Source: Parvularcula bermudensis HTCC2503 | Lineage (GTDB): Bacteria; Pseudomonadota; Alphaproteobacteria; Caulobacterales; Parvularculaceae | Assembly (NCBI RefSeq): GCF_000152825.2 | Contig: NC_014414.1 | Span: forward strand, 1,054,001 to 1,118,000 | DNA: 64,000 bases | Direction: 5' to 3' | Shown here: in pieces, positions 26,778 through 35,229 of the stretch | How the letters are laid out: each line of letters opens with the position of its first letter | Numbering within the stretch: position 1 is the first letter of the stretch | Made by a program: the position numbers and the translations under genes | Notes under the pieces: generated by a model | Databases searched by the model: none | What the model was told of the DNA's origin: nothing | Seen by the model: the letters and a program-made list of their open reading frames with translations, nothing else

Positions 26778-27391
26778 GCGCTTGCCTCCTGTTCCAGGCC
26801 TGGAAACAGTTCGATTTCACGTGGCTTATTTTGAGCGATTAGCGACCTCAGACGCGCAGAGAGGAGTGCTTTTTGTATCCGATTTTCAACGGTAATGATC
26901 CCTGCGTCTCGCATAATACGAAACAGCACCTGACGTAATTTTTTGCGGGTTGACGAACTAATTTTCGTCAGCTCCTCGTGCCATTCGGCTTTTGCATCAA
27001 AGAATACATCAAAGCTCTCAAGGGGGAGTTCGAGACGGTAGGAGAGATATCGATCTCGAATGACCTCACAAGCAAACTCCTCAACGAACCGATACGCCCG
27101 GCAGGTCGCCAACCACAGCAATGCTTGCTGCTCATTTCGATCTGGCGTGACGGACAGAAGCTCAATTTCAGGCGGACAAAGCGTGCAGAGCCTATTGGCG
27201 ATCTCGCGAAGCGTTCGCCGTCTGGATGCTATTTTCGGCGATGAGATAATGCCCGACTGGATTGCACGAGAAATAGTCTCCGCCCATCGCTCTGAAGGAT
27301 CCCGCAGCTTTGCGACCTCAACGCTCTCGTTGATGAATAGTCCGCCAACAGCGAAGGACATTTTGTAGGGAGACTGGTCATCCGTTTTCAT
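26774..27391 (-). CDS. brxA: BREX protein BrxA (DUF1819)
   Basis: This 205-residue DUF1819 protein is a small helical DNA-binding BREX protein. It begins with the family-typical MSFAVGGLFINESVEVA segment near residue 11, followed by RTLREIANRLCTL and LLWLATCRAYRFVEEFACEV. The C-terminus has RKKLRQVLFRIMRDAGIIT. The DNA is less GC-rich than the surrounding transfer genes, consistent with the operon being acquired as a unit. It overlaps brxR upstream by four bases and brxB downstream by four bases. Confidence 0.94.
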   Translation of the reverse strand: MKTDDQSPYKMSFAVGGLFINESVEVAKLRDPSERWAETISRAIQSGIISSPKIASRRRTLREIANRLCTLCPPEIELLSVTPDRNEQQALLWLATCRAYRFVEEFACEVIRDRYLSYRLELPLESFDVFFDAKAEWHEELTKISSSTRKKLRQVLFRIMRDAGIITVENRIQKALLSARLRSLIAQNKPREIELFPGLEQEASA

Positions 27392-28254
27392 CTCGGAGTA
27401 TCTCCCTCGAGAAAGCGAGATGTACCGCCTTTCAAAAGAACAATCTGCTGGTCCTTCGGTGCGCGTGCTGAAGGATCGGTGTCGAGGCCGAGACGCCGCA
27501 ATGTGTAGTAGAGCATCGCACTCCTGACCGAGAGGGTGGTGCGGCCATTCTTCATTGCGTAATCGAGAGCGACAGCGGCCTGCTGCGCATCCGACAGGTC
27601 AGGGTGTGGCGCGACAACCAGATCGACCTTCTTGTGCCAGTCGCTATCCGTTTGCGGATCAATGTCTGACGGTTTGCGCGCGCGGTCCTTCAGGATCCGC
27701 GAGAGCAGAAAGTCCTTGAAGGATTCGTCCTTGAAGCACCAAGCGCGGGCGTGCCAGCGGAACCCGTCAAATCCGAGCGCGTGGGGCGCGATCCAGCGCC
27801 AGGCCGGTTCAGGCTGCGACATGGATTGGTAGCGAACCTCGATCGCCTCCCGGTTCTCAATCGCCCTCAGAACAGAACGGAGGATCGGCGCATCGACACC
27901 GCGCGCAGGGGTTGGCGAGGCTTCGAATTCCGGAAGACTGCCGAGCCAGGCGTCGGACCGCTCCACGATCCCCTGATCCAGCAGACGGAGCTGGGAGAGA
28001 TATCGTCCCGCATCGGGCTCCAAAAACTTCGGCGCGAAACCATCGGCACGGACATAGGTCCGCTCGCTCTTGTCATAGGCCATGTTGCCCGGCGCGAGCT
28101 CGAGATAGCGGTTAAGATCGGTGGAGGCCTGGTTCACCGAGACGCCAAAAACTTCCATTAGATCGCCGCGGTTCACGTGCCCCTCCCAATACAGCCGGAA
28201 CTCGATGAATTCGAGACGCCGCTCGACGCCCCAGCGAAGCTCCGACTTGTTCAT
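27388..28254 (-). CDS. brxR: BrxR-type WYL-domain regulator of the BREX operon
   Basis: This 288-residue regulator has an N-terminal winged helix (RRLEFIEFRLYWEGHVNRGDL, DLMEVFGVSVNQASTDLNRYLE, given in overlapping parts) and a central WYL domain (RSVLRAIENREAIEVRYQSM, then WRWIAPHALGFDGFRWHARAWC). A C-terminal WCX region completes it. BrxR proteins repress BREX genes by binding inverted repeats upstream, and WYL domains are thought to sense ligands. ATG at 28254 is chosen because AGGAGG (28266-28271) lies 11 bases away; ATG at 28263 would leave only two bases. It is the first gene of the operon, overlapping brxA by four bases. Confidence 0.9.
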   Translation of the reverse strand: MNKSELRWGVERRLEFIEFRLYWEGHVNRGDLMEVFGVSVNQASTDLNRYLELAPGNMAYDKSERTYVRADGFAPKFLEPDAGRYLSQLRLLDQGIVERSDAWLGSLPEFEASPTPARGVDAPILRSVLRAIENREAIEVRYQSMSQPEPAWRWIAPHALGFDGFRWHARAWCFKDESFKDFLLSRILKDRARKPSDIDPQTDSDWHKKVDLVVAPHPDLSDAQQAAVALDYAMKNGRTTLSVRSAMLYYTLRRLGLDTDPSARAPKDQQIVLLKGGTSRFLEGDTPR

Positions 28255-28326
28255 TACGCCCATGTCCTCCTGCCGACATGATTGATCCAGTAACTTTGCC
28301 CACACAGAAACTGGGTACACGTGCAC

Positions 28327-28342
28327 GTTAAGCGGGATTAAC
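28327..28342. promoter_or_regulatory. Candidate BrxR operator
   Basis: GTTAA-GCGGGA-TTAAC is a perfect 5-bp inverted repeat with a six-base spacer, 73 bases upstream of the brxR start. The preceding GTACACGTGCAC (28315-28326) is nearly palindromic around CACGTG. BrxR is known to bind inverted repeats upstream of BREX operons. Assignment of these sites is inference. Confidence 0.35.
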
Positions 28343-28485
28343 GATTCCTGCAATCCGGAAAATGACGCGCTCGAGTTGAAAAGCGCAACGTCGAGGACTT
28401 GCGAACTTTTGCGCCTTTCCCAACTGGGCGGCGGCCTGGTCTAGCCGGATGCTGGAGCGCTCCTCTTGTCTGTTCGGAGCGGATC

Positions 28486-30447
28486 ATGACCGGCACCAAA
28501 GTTCTTATCGGCACCTTCTGTCTGGTCTGCCTGATCATTCTGTTCTCGACCTGGGGGGCGACGCAGTGGGCGGCGCATGAACTGGGCTATCAGCCTGGAC
28601 TAGGTCGGCCTTGGTTCATGCTGGGCGATACGCCCATTTATCGTCCCTGGCGCCTGTTCCAGTGGTGGTATGCCTATGAAGCCTATGCGCCGGGCGTGTT
28701 TGCACGGGCCGGTTTCATGGCGGCGGGCGGCGGGTTTCTGGGCGCTGTTGTTGCGGTGATTGGATCGCTGCTGCGCGCGCGATCAAAGAAGCACCTGACC
28801 ACCTATGGGTCCGCCCGTTGGGCCAGTGCGCGCGATGTCCGCAAGGCGGGCCTTCTGGTCGAGGATGGCGTGTTCCTCGGGCGGTGGCAAAATGCGTATC
28901 TCCGCCATGACGGGCCGGAACACGTGATGGCCTTCGCACCGACCCGCTCCGGCAAGGGTGTCGGCCTTGTCGTGCCGACCCTTCTCGGCTGGACCGGCAG
29001 CGCGGTCATACACGACATCAAGGGAGAGAACTGGGAGCTGACCTCGGGCTGGCGATCGCGCTTCTCCCATTGTCTGCGCTTCGAACCAACCCATGCCGAT
29101 TCCGTGAGGTTTAATCCCCTGAGCGAAGTGCGGCGCGGCGACAATGAAGTGCGCGACGTCCAGAACATCGCCGATATCCTCGTCGATCCCGAAGGGTCTC
29201 TGGAGCGCCGGAACCATTGGGAAAAGACAGGACATGCCTTGCTTGTGGGCGTCATCCTGCACGTGCTCTATGCTGAAGAAGACAAGACACTGGCCGGTTG
29301 CGCACGGTTTCTGTCTGACCCGGAGCGCAGCTTCGAGGCGACCCTGTCCGCCATGATGACAACCCCGCATTTGGGGACGTCAGCACATCCCGTTGTCGCC
29401 CAGGCGGCGCGCGAGCTTTTGAACAAGTCAGAGAATGAACGCTCCGGCGTGCTCTCCACCGCCATGAGCTTTCTGGGGCTCTATCGCGACCCGGTCATCG
29501 CGCGCGCGACCAGTTCCAGCGACTGGAGGATCGCGGACCTGATTGAGGGCGGGCACCCATGCTCGCTCTATCTGGTCATCCCGCCCTCAGACATATCCCG
29601 AACCAAGCCGCTCGTGCGCCTGATCCTCAATCAAATCGGACGCAGGCTGACGGAAGAACTGCCCAAGAAGGACATCCGACGCCATAAACTCCTGATGATG
29701 CTGGATGAGTTTCCCGCACTCGGGCGGCTTGATTTCTTCGAAAGCGCGCTTGCCTTCATGGCGGGCTATGGCATGCGCGCCTACCTTATCGCCCAGTCCC
29801 TGAACCAGATCGAAAAGGCCTATGGGCCGAACAATGCCATTCTCGACAATTGTCATGTCCGCATCGCCTTTGCGACCAATGATGAGCGAACGGCCAAGCG
29901 GATTTCCGACGCCCTCGGAACAACCACGCAGCAACGCGCCCAGCGCAACTATGCCGGACACCGCCTCGCGCCCTGGCTCTCACACGTCATGGTCTCGGCT
30001 CAGGAAACGCAGCGCCCCCTCCTGACACCGGGCGAGGTGATGCAACTGCCTCCCGACGAAGAACTCGTGATGGTCTCGGGCGCGCGCCCGCTGAAAGCGA
30101 AGAAGCTTCGCTATTTTGAAGACCAGAACTTCACCGCGAGGGTTCTGCCGCCGCCATCCGATCCGCTTCTCCCGGAGAGGCGGGGTGATGACTGGGACGG
30201 CGTATTGGCCAGCGCGGAGCCTGTTCCGCAAACTGAAAGCCCGACCGGGTCAGACCAAGGCGGTCTGCAACACAGCCAGACACCCAGCCTCGATCCACCG
30301 GAAAAGGAAGCGCCCGCGTGCGAGGAGGCATCCGATCTGACTCTTGAGGAGGGCGATCTTGGTGATCTCGCGGTGAAGACCCTCAAACCCGCCCAGCGCG
30401 CTCTTGGCATGGACCGCGCGGACGGCGATTTCTTTCCGAAATTCTGA
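28486..30447 (+). CDS. traG: TraG/VirD4-type coupling protein
   Basis: This 653-residue inner-membrane ATPase links the relaxase-DNA complex to the Trb channel. Two N-terminal membrane segments appear (LIGTFCLVCLIILFSTWGA and GFLGAVVAVIGSLL). Walker A is APTRSGKGVGLVVP and Walker B LLMMLDEFPALGRLD. RLILNQIGRRLTEELP and DERTAKRISDALGTTT follow. The last ~90 residues are acidic and low in order. The frame is open further upstream, but ATG at 28486 has GGAG nearby and begins directly at the membrane segment. It belongs with rlxS, from which the BREX insertion has separated it. Confidence 0.95.
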   Translation: MTGTKVLIGTFCLVCLIILFSTWGATQWAAHELGYQPGLGRPWFMLGDTPIYRPWRLFQWWYAYEAYAPGVFARAGFMAAGGGFLGAVVAVIGSLLRARSKKHLTTYGSARWASARDVRKAGLLVEDGVFLGRWQNAYLRHDGPEHVMAFAPTRSGKGVGLVVPTLLGWTGSAVIHDIKGENWELTSGWRSRFSHCLRFEPTHADSVRFNPLSEVRRGDNEVRDVQNIADILVDPEGSLERRNHWEKTGHALLVGVILHVLYAEEDKTLAGCARFLSDPERSFEATLSAMMTTPHLGTSAHPVVAQAARELLNKSENERSGVLSTAMSFLGLYRDPVIARATSSSDWRIADLIEGGHPCSLYLVIPPSDISRTKPLVRLILNQIGRRLTEELPKKDIRRHKLLMMLDEFPALGRLDFFESALAFMAGYGMRAYLIAQSLNQIEKAYGPNNAILDNCHVRIAFATNDERTAKRISDALGTTTQQRAQRNYAGHRLAPWLSHVMVSAQETQRPLLTPGEVMQLPPDEELVMVSGARPLKAKKLRYFEDQNFTARVLPPPSDPLLPERRGDDWDGVLASAEPVPQTESPTGSDQGGLQHSQTPSLDPPEKEAPACEEASDLTLEEGDLGDLAVKTLKPAQRALGMDRADGDFFPKF

Positions 30448-30450
30448 TCC

Positions 30451-30867
30451 ATGAAGCCACGCGTCAACATTCGCCTGTCCCATGAGATGCACCGCCAGCT
30501 CGAAGAGATGGTCCTCGCGCCCGGCGCGACGAAATCCGCTATCATGGAAGATGCGCTGAGAGCCTATCTCGATCCGCAACGCACAGCGGCGAGGGATGAT
30601 ATCCTTGTTCAGCGCCTCGACAGAATCGAGGAGCGGCAGAACGCCATGGAGCGCGACCTCGCTCTGTGCCTCGAAACCCTTGGCCAGTTCGTCCTTTACT
30701 GGCTGACCCGGACAGACCCGATACCCGAAGCTGAACGCGATGCCGCCCAGCTCCTCGGCCAGCGCCGGTTCGAGTTCTTCATCGATCAGGTTGCGAGACG
30801 CGTGGCCTCCGATGAGCCGCTATCGAAGCGGGCGCTGTCGTCGGGCGCAGAAATCTCTAGCGATTGA
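30451..30867 (+). CDS. CopG/ribbon-helix-helix protein between traG and trbB
   Basis: This 138-residue protein has an N-terminal ribbon-helix-helix (RVNIRLSHEMHRQLEEM, then GATKSAIMEDALRAYL), followed by a coiled helix (ILVQRLDRIEERQNAMERDL) and a membrane-like stretch. In this family of ICEs such a gene normally lies between traG and trbB and may control the trb genes. It starts three bases after traG. Its stop codon falls inside a 22-base repeat (30858-30879) that recurs at 33748-33769, so its last residues may have been altered by insertion of the helicase cassette. Confidence 0.88.
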   Translation: MKPRVNIRLSHEMHRQLEEMVLAPGATKSAIMEDALRAYLDPQRTAARDDILVQRLDRIEERQNAMERDLALCLETLGQFVLYWLTRTDPIPEAERDAAQLLGQRRFEFFIDQVARRVASDEPLSKRALSSGAEISSD

Positions 30868-30879
30868 GTTCTGACACAT
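30858..30879 (+). repeat. Direct repeat, left copy, flanking helicase cargo
   Basis: The 22 bases starting TAGCGATTGAGTTCTGACAC match 33748-33769 at 20 of 22 positions. The copy spans the stop codon of the CopG-like gene. Confidence 0.7.
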
Positions 30880-30950
30880 CTTCGATATTGGCAACTCGTC
30901 AGTCCAGCGTTTACTTGTGGAGGAAAATTCATTTTGAGGCCGAAGATTGC

Positions 30951-33662
30951 ATGGACACAGTTGAGAAACGCCTAGCCGACATCGCGAGTAATTCGCTTAA
31001 TTGTATCGAGACGGTAGCGGCCGATGCTGAGGAGGCCAAACGAACAAAAAAACGAAGTGGTGCTGCGTCGCTTGCAACGGTCCATATTCTTAATAGACCA
31101 CAACCGGCGAATAGTATCGGAAGTATTTCAGATGCTGAAATGGACGTTCTTGCTGCGCTAATCAAACAGCCTGTTATCGCTCGCGTCCAATTCATCGATG
31201 AAAACGATGAAGAAGATACCATATTCATCACTCGAACCACTCCCCGTTCAATCCCGGGCTTCAAGATTGCGAGCTACAGGTCACCGCTCGGTCGCATCGC
31301 CTCACTCGCAGCTGGCGACGAAAGCACATTTCGCTACGGCAGCACCAAGCGAGAGCTTCTAATCGATAGCTCTGCACGCCTAAAACCACAGCGGGAGCAA
31401 GGGCAGTGGGACGCTAGGGACACCGAGATCGACGTACGGGACCTTGGTCGGTTCACCGTTGGGTCGCTGCGTGAGCTACTGGAACCGAGCACCGGCATAG
31501 AACTGGGCGACCTCGACGCGCTTTGGGACGACGACGGTGATGGAAACATCGTAGAGGGCGTGCGCCGCGCGATCCTCACGCAAATGGGCCTGCGTGATCA
31601 GCCGATTCTTGATCGGCACCAGGACGAAATCTTTCGGATGCCCATCGACAGTCGCTGCTTCCTCTCTGGACCGCCAGGAACAGGGAAAACCACAACACTC
31701 ATCCGACGCCTCGGCCAGAAGACCGATCGGCAGGCCCTTGAAGACTCCGGGGAAGAGATGCGACGCATCCGACAAGTGGAGGAAGAAACAAACAGGCCGC
31801 ATGAGAGCAGCTGGATTCTGTTCTCTCCAACCGAGCTGCTTCGGCAGTACGTAAAAGAAGCGTTCAACAAGGAAGGTTTGGCCGCAAGTGACGAGCACAT
31901 CCGAACTTGGGATGAGTTCCGTCGCGAGCTAGCGCGCGAAGAGCTTGGCTTGCTTCGAACGAGCGCGGGAACTGGTCCGTTCGTCGAGCGACGTACTCAG
32001 GATTACCTCAAACCCGAAGTTCTGGATGAGGCTCAATGGTATGATGCGTTTCGCGAGTATGTCGATGTCTCTGTTGCTAACGAACTCCGCGCAGATGCAG
32101 ACCATTTGGCCAAAAGTGACGCACCGGATCTGAGTAAAATCGGGCGACTTTTGCAGGAGGCCTTCAAAAAACCTGGGCGTAGTTTTTATGCGCACACCAT
32201 ACGGAGCGTCACTGGACTTATTCCCGAAATTCGGGAGGCTATTTCCTCGAGAACCGAAGCGATTAACCGCATTCTTACGCGAGCGCGCAACGCGCTCACA
32301 CATGCCGATAACAACTTTCCCGACCTCCTTCGCCAAGAAATCTCCCAGCAGCTGTCTGCGAATCCGCAAGACTTGGACGAGGTTGACGAACTCGAAGCCG
32401 CGCTGGAGGACGAAGAGGAACAACCCGTTGCGCCGCAAGCCGGTCGCTCGGTCAGTCGGCAGCAAGCCTTGGTTCGCTTTGAACGTGCCCTGAAGTCTTT
32501 GGCAAAGGCCCGGCGGGCGCGACGTCGCGTCTCGGAGAAATCTCAAGATGGCTTGCTTCTCGAGTGGCTGGGGCCGGACCGCATCCCAGCCGATTCCGAG
32601 ATTTCCGAGCTTGGCGAGCTATTGGTCGAACAATCACGACTGAAGAGGTTCGAGCGCCTTGAACGGCTTTTCCTTCGTGGGATCCCGACAAGATACAAGC
32701 GCTTTCGCAGCGAAATGGCGAAGGCAGAGCGTTGGTACGAGGAGACACCCGCTAAAGCGTCGGATATCCACTGGCAAGAGCTCGACCTTGTAATCTTGGC
32801 AACGCTCCAGATCGCCAATGAGCTGTTGAGCAACTACCGGAGCCGAGCCGAGCTGGAACTTCCGGCAGTAGGGCCTCTCGCATCCATACGATACATTCAA
32901 AGGGCACAGGTTCTTGTAGATGAAGCGACCGACTTTTCTCGGGTGCAGCTGGCCTGCTTGAACGAGCTTGCGCATCCGTCGATCGGATCGCTTTTCCTTT
33001 GCGGAGATATAAACCAGCGGCTGACTTCTTGGGGCCTCAAATCGAATGAGGCGCTGGACTGGATCGGCGAGAAAATCGAACGCAAGTTTATTACGGTTTC
33101 ATACCGCCAAAGCCAACGCCTGGTAGATCTCGCAAAGCAAATTGCCGCAATCGGCGGCTCGCAGGCAGATGACATCATCCTGCCCGATCGCTTGGATGCT
33201 GAAGGATTGCCCCCTGTTTGGCGAGCAAACCTAAGCGACAACACTTCAGTCGCAGAATGGCTAACCGAGCGGATTCACGAAATCGATCGTATGGTTGGGA
33301 AGGCGACGACGATAGCCGTGTTGGTGAATGAGGAGGAGCAAGTAGAACCACTCGCTTTGGAACTCAATGATCGGCTCGAAGAGATCAATCTTTCTGCTGT
33401 TGCCTGCAAAGATGGAAAGGTCGTCGGCAACGACAGGGACGTTCGGGTGTTCAATATCCAGCACATTAAAGGCTTGGAGTTTGAGGCAGTCTTCTTCGTC
33501 GACCTAGATCGAACGGTCTCTAAGCATCCTGATCTGTTCTCAAAATACCTCTATGTGGGGGCAACCCGGGCTGCAACCTATCTTGGGGTAACGTTTACAG
33601 GCCAAGTCCCAGAGCAAATTCTACCGCTACTGCATCACTTCGGCGAAGAGTGGCCGAGTTGA
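30951..33662 (+). CDS. SF1 (UvrD/Rep-like) helicase, cargo gene
   Basis: This protein of about 903 residues has the superfamily 1 helicase motifs in order. These are motif I GPPGTGKTTTLIRRLGQ (near residue 245), motif II VLVDEATDFS, motif III FLCGDINQRLTSWG, motif IV VSYRQSQRLVDLA, motif V FNIQHIKGLEFEAVFFVD and motif VI YLYVGATRAATYLG. A large insert (VDELEAALEDEEEQP and basic helices) lies between I and II. The N-terminal ~200 residues show no family I know. The TTG at 30864 overlapping the copG stop is an alternative start; ATG at 30951 has GAGG 11 bases upstream. It interrupts the usual copG-trbB linkage and is probably cargo, perhaps a defence gene, though no partner gene is visible. Confidence 0.8.
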   Translation: MDTVEKRLADIASNSLNCIETVAADAEEAKRTKKRSGAASLATVHILNRPQPANSIGSISDAEMDVLAALIKQPVIARVQFIDENDEEDTIFITRTTPRSIPGFKIASYRSPLGRIASLAAGDESTFRYGSTKRELLIDSSARLKPQREQGQWDARDTEIDVRDLGRFTVGSLRELLEPSTGIELGDLDALWDDDGDGNIVEGVRRAILTQMGLRDQPILDRHQDEIFRMPIDSRCFLSGPPGTGKTTTLIRRLGQKTDRQALEDSGEEMRRIRQVEEETNRPHESSWILFSPTELLRQYVKEAFNKEGLAASDEHIRTWDEFRRELAREELGLLRTSAGTGPFVERRTQDYLKPEVLDEAQWYDAFREYVDVSVANELRADADHLAKSDAPDLSKIGRLLQEAFKKPGRSFYAHTIRSVTGLIPEIREAISSRTEAINRILTRARNALTHADNNFPDLLRQEISQQLSANPQDLDEVDELEAALEDEEEQPVAPQAGRSVSRQQALVRFERALKSLAKARRARRRVSEKSQDGLLLEWLGPDRIPADSEISELGELLVEQSRLKRFERLERLFLRGIPTRYKRFRSEMAKAERWYEETPAKASDIHWQELDLVILATLQIANELLSNYRSRAELELPAVGPLASIRYIQRAQVLVDEATDFSRVQLACLNELAHPSIGSLFLCGDINQRLTSWGLKSNEALDWIGEKIERKFITVSYRQSQRLVDLAKQIAAIGGSQADDIILPDRLDAEGLPPVWRANLSDNTSVAEWLTERIHEIDRMVGKATTIAVLVNEEEQVEPLALELNDRLEEINLSAVACKDGKVVGNDRDVRVFNIQHIKGLEFEAVFFVDLDRTVSKHPDLFSKYLYVGATRAATYLGVTFTGQVPEQILPLLHHFGEEWPS

Positions 33663-33747
33663 CTCTTGATCGATAGGTCGCGAAGCGCGTTAGCTCCGAT
33701 GATTGAGTTCAGAAGTGAACTTTGTCGGCGTCGGCTGACGATGACTT

Positions 33748-33769
33748 TAGCGATTGAGTTTTGACGCAT
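33748..33769 (+). repeat. Direct repeat, right copy, flanking helicase cargo
   Basis: This is the second copy of the 22-base repeat at 30858-30879, with two substitutions. Related shorter copies occur nearby: GATTGAGTTC at 33701-33710, and TTGAGT followed by TCTGACGCAT at 33791-33810. The 33663-33926 spacer otherwise has no gene and may be the worn end of an old mobile element. Confidence 0.65.
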
Positions 33770-33987
33770 ACTGCGCATGTTCCGGGGTGCTTGAGTGAAA
33801 TCTGACGCATTAGCGCTGCATCATTTCGTAGCCGTTGGACGGCGCGATCTTGCAAGACCCCTCGATACGTTCCGACCGTTTGCGACTTTCCCAACTATCA
33901 GAAATTAGAGCGAAATCAGAGTGGTCTGCCTCCCGAAAAGTGGTCCGGTTGATGTGTTAGACTTGGCTCCATGGAAGGAGCTGAGGA

Positions 33988-34266
33988 ATGGGACGGAAGA
34001 GACGAACGGCCGAGGAGATCATCGGTCATTTGCGAGAGGTCGAGGTGCGCCTGGCGAAGGGCGAGACCATCGGGATTGCCTGCCGGGCGATCGGTGTGAC
34101 CGAGCAGACGTACTATAGGTGGCGACGGGAGTATGGCGGTCTGAAGGTCGATCAGGCGAAGCGGCTTAAAGAGCTTGAGAAAGAGAACCAACGCCTACGG
34201 AAGGCTGTGTCGGATCTCACGCTGGACAAGCTCATTCTTTCTGAGGCCGCAAAGGGAAACTTCTGA
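33988..34266 (+). CDS. IS3-family transposase OrfA
   Basis: This 92-residue DNA-binding subunit has the helix-turn-helix of IS3 OrfA (AEEIIGHLREVEVRLAKG, then ACRAIGVTEQTYYRWRREYG). A leucine-zipper-like helix follows (KRLKELEKENQRLRKAV) and the typical end LILSEAAKGNF. GGAGCTGAGGA precedes the ATG. It overlaps the orfB frame, and OrfA alone usually regulates transposition. Confidence 0.93.
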   Translation: MGRKRRTAEEIIGHLREVEVRLAKGETIGIACRAIGVTEQTYYRWRREYGGLKVDQAKRLKELEKENQRLRKAVSDLTLDKLILSEAAKGNF

Positions 34267-35129
34267 GCCCCGACCGCCGTCGGAAATGCGTCGATCACGT
34301 CACGAAGGAGCATGGCGTCTCAGAGCGCCGTGCCTGCGAGGTGGTGGGTCAGCACCGTTCGACCCAGAGGAAGCGTCCTTCGGGCCGTCCTGGCGAGAAG
34401 GCGCTGACCGGTGCCATCATTCAGCTAGCTGAGCAGTATGGCCGCTATGGCTATCGCCGGGTGACTGCATTGCTCCGGCGCGACGGATGGCACGTGAACC
34501 AGAAGCGGGTCTATCGCATCTGGCGGCGGGAGGGGCTTAAAGTACCGCAGAAACAACCGAAACGCGGGCGCCTATGGCTGAACGATGGGTCGTGCGTGCG
34601 GCTTCGGCCGGAGCGCCCGAACCACGTCTGGAGCTACGACTTCGTCCAGGACCGGACCCATGATGGAAGGGTCTATCGGATGCTCTGCATCATCGACGAG
34701 TTCACGAGAGAGTGCCTCTCGATTCGCGTCGAGCGAAGGCTCAACTCGCAAAACGTGCTCGAAGAGCTCTCTCAGCTGTTCCTCATCCACGGGCCACCGG
34801 AGAACATTCGCTCCGACAACGGACCAGAGTTCATCGCTACGGCTGTCCGGGGATGGCTCGGCAGGCTGGGCGTGACGACACTGTATATCGAGCCTGGCTC
34901 ACCATGGGAGAACGGCTATTGCGAGAGCTTCAACTCGAAACTCAGGGACGAGTTCCTGGACCGGGAAATCGTCTATACACTGAAGGAAGCGAAGGCCCTC
35001 ATCGAGTGGTGGAGGCGCCACTACAATCAGCTGCGGCCACACTCATCGCTGGGGTACAACCCGCCCGCACCGAAGACCATCTTGCCCGCGGGGCTCCCGC
35101 CGCCTTACTATGAAGGTGCGGCGGCATGA
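34245..35129 (+). CDS. IS3-family transposase OrfB (via -1 frameshift)
   Basis: The catalytic DDE domain is intact: first Asp in SYDFVQDRT, second Asp in RSDNGPEFIA, Glu in ENGYCESFNSKLRDEFLD. Upstream are VSERRACEVVGQHRSTQRK and the HTH-like YGYRRVTALLRRDGW. The open frame starts at 34245 in -1 relative to orfA. The slippery-looking GCAAAGGGAAAC (34249-34260) in the overlap suggests the usual OrfAB fusion by programmed -1 frameshifting. Internal ATG at 34341 would miss conserved residues. Confidence 0.88.
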   Translation, partial: GRKGKLLSPDRRRKCVDHVTKEHGVSERRACEVVGQHRSTQRKRPSGRPGEKALTGAIIQLAEQYGRYGYRRVTALLRRDGWHVNQKRVYRIWRREGLKVPQKQPKRGRLWLNDGSCVRLRPERPNHVWSYDFVQDRTHDGRVYRMLCIIDEFTRECLSIRVERRLNSQNVLEELSQLFLIHGPPENIRSDNGPEFIATAVRGWLGRLGVTTLYIEPGSPWENGYCESFNSKLRDEFLDREIVYTLKEAKALIEWWRRHYNQLRPHSSLGYNPPAPKTILPAGLPPPYYEGAAA

Positions 35130-35229
35130 GCCCCGCTAACCTGCCAGGTCTAACGCTACCGTTGGACCACCTCGTGGGGTCAGGCCAAGAGGATTGGACC
35201 TGTCAGCAACGACAGGAGCCTCTCCCCCG

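Larger units (their letters stand above)
33927..35182 (+). mobile_element. IS3-family insertion sequence (IS407 group)
   Basis: This is a complete IS of about 1.26 kb. The left end reads TGCCTCCCGAAAAGTGGTCC and the right end, read inward on the other strand, TGACCCCACGAGGTGGTCC. Inside both, GTTAGAC-TGGC follows at matching distance. It holds overlapping orfA and orfB with a conserved DDE transposase. The flanking tetranucleotides GGTC and GGCC differ at one base, so the target duplication is not perfect. It lies directly upstream of trbB. Confidence 0.85.

Noticed and set aside
33923-35186. Perfect 4-base target duplication of the IS3 element
   Set aside because: The flanks read GGTC and GGCC. 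They differ at one base, so a duplication cannot be claimed.
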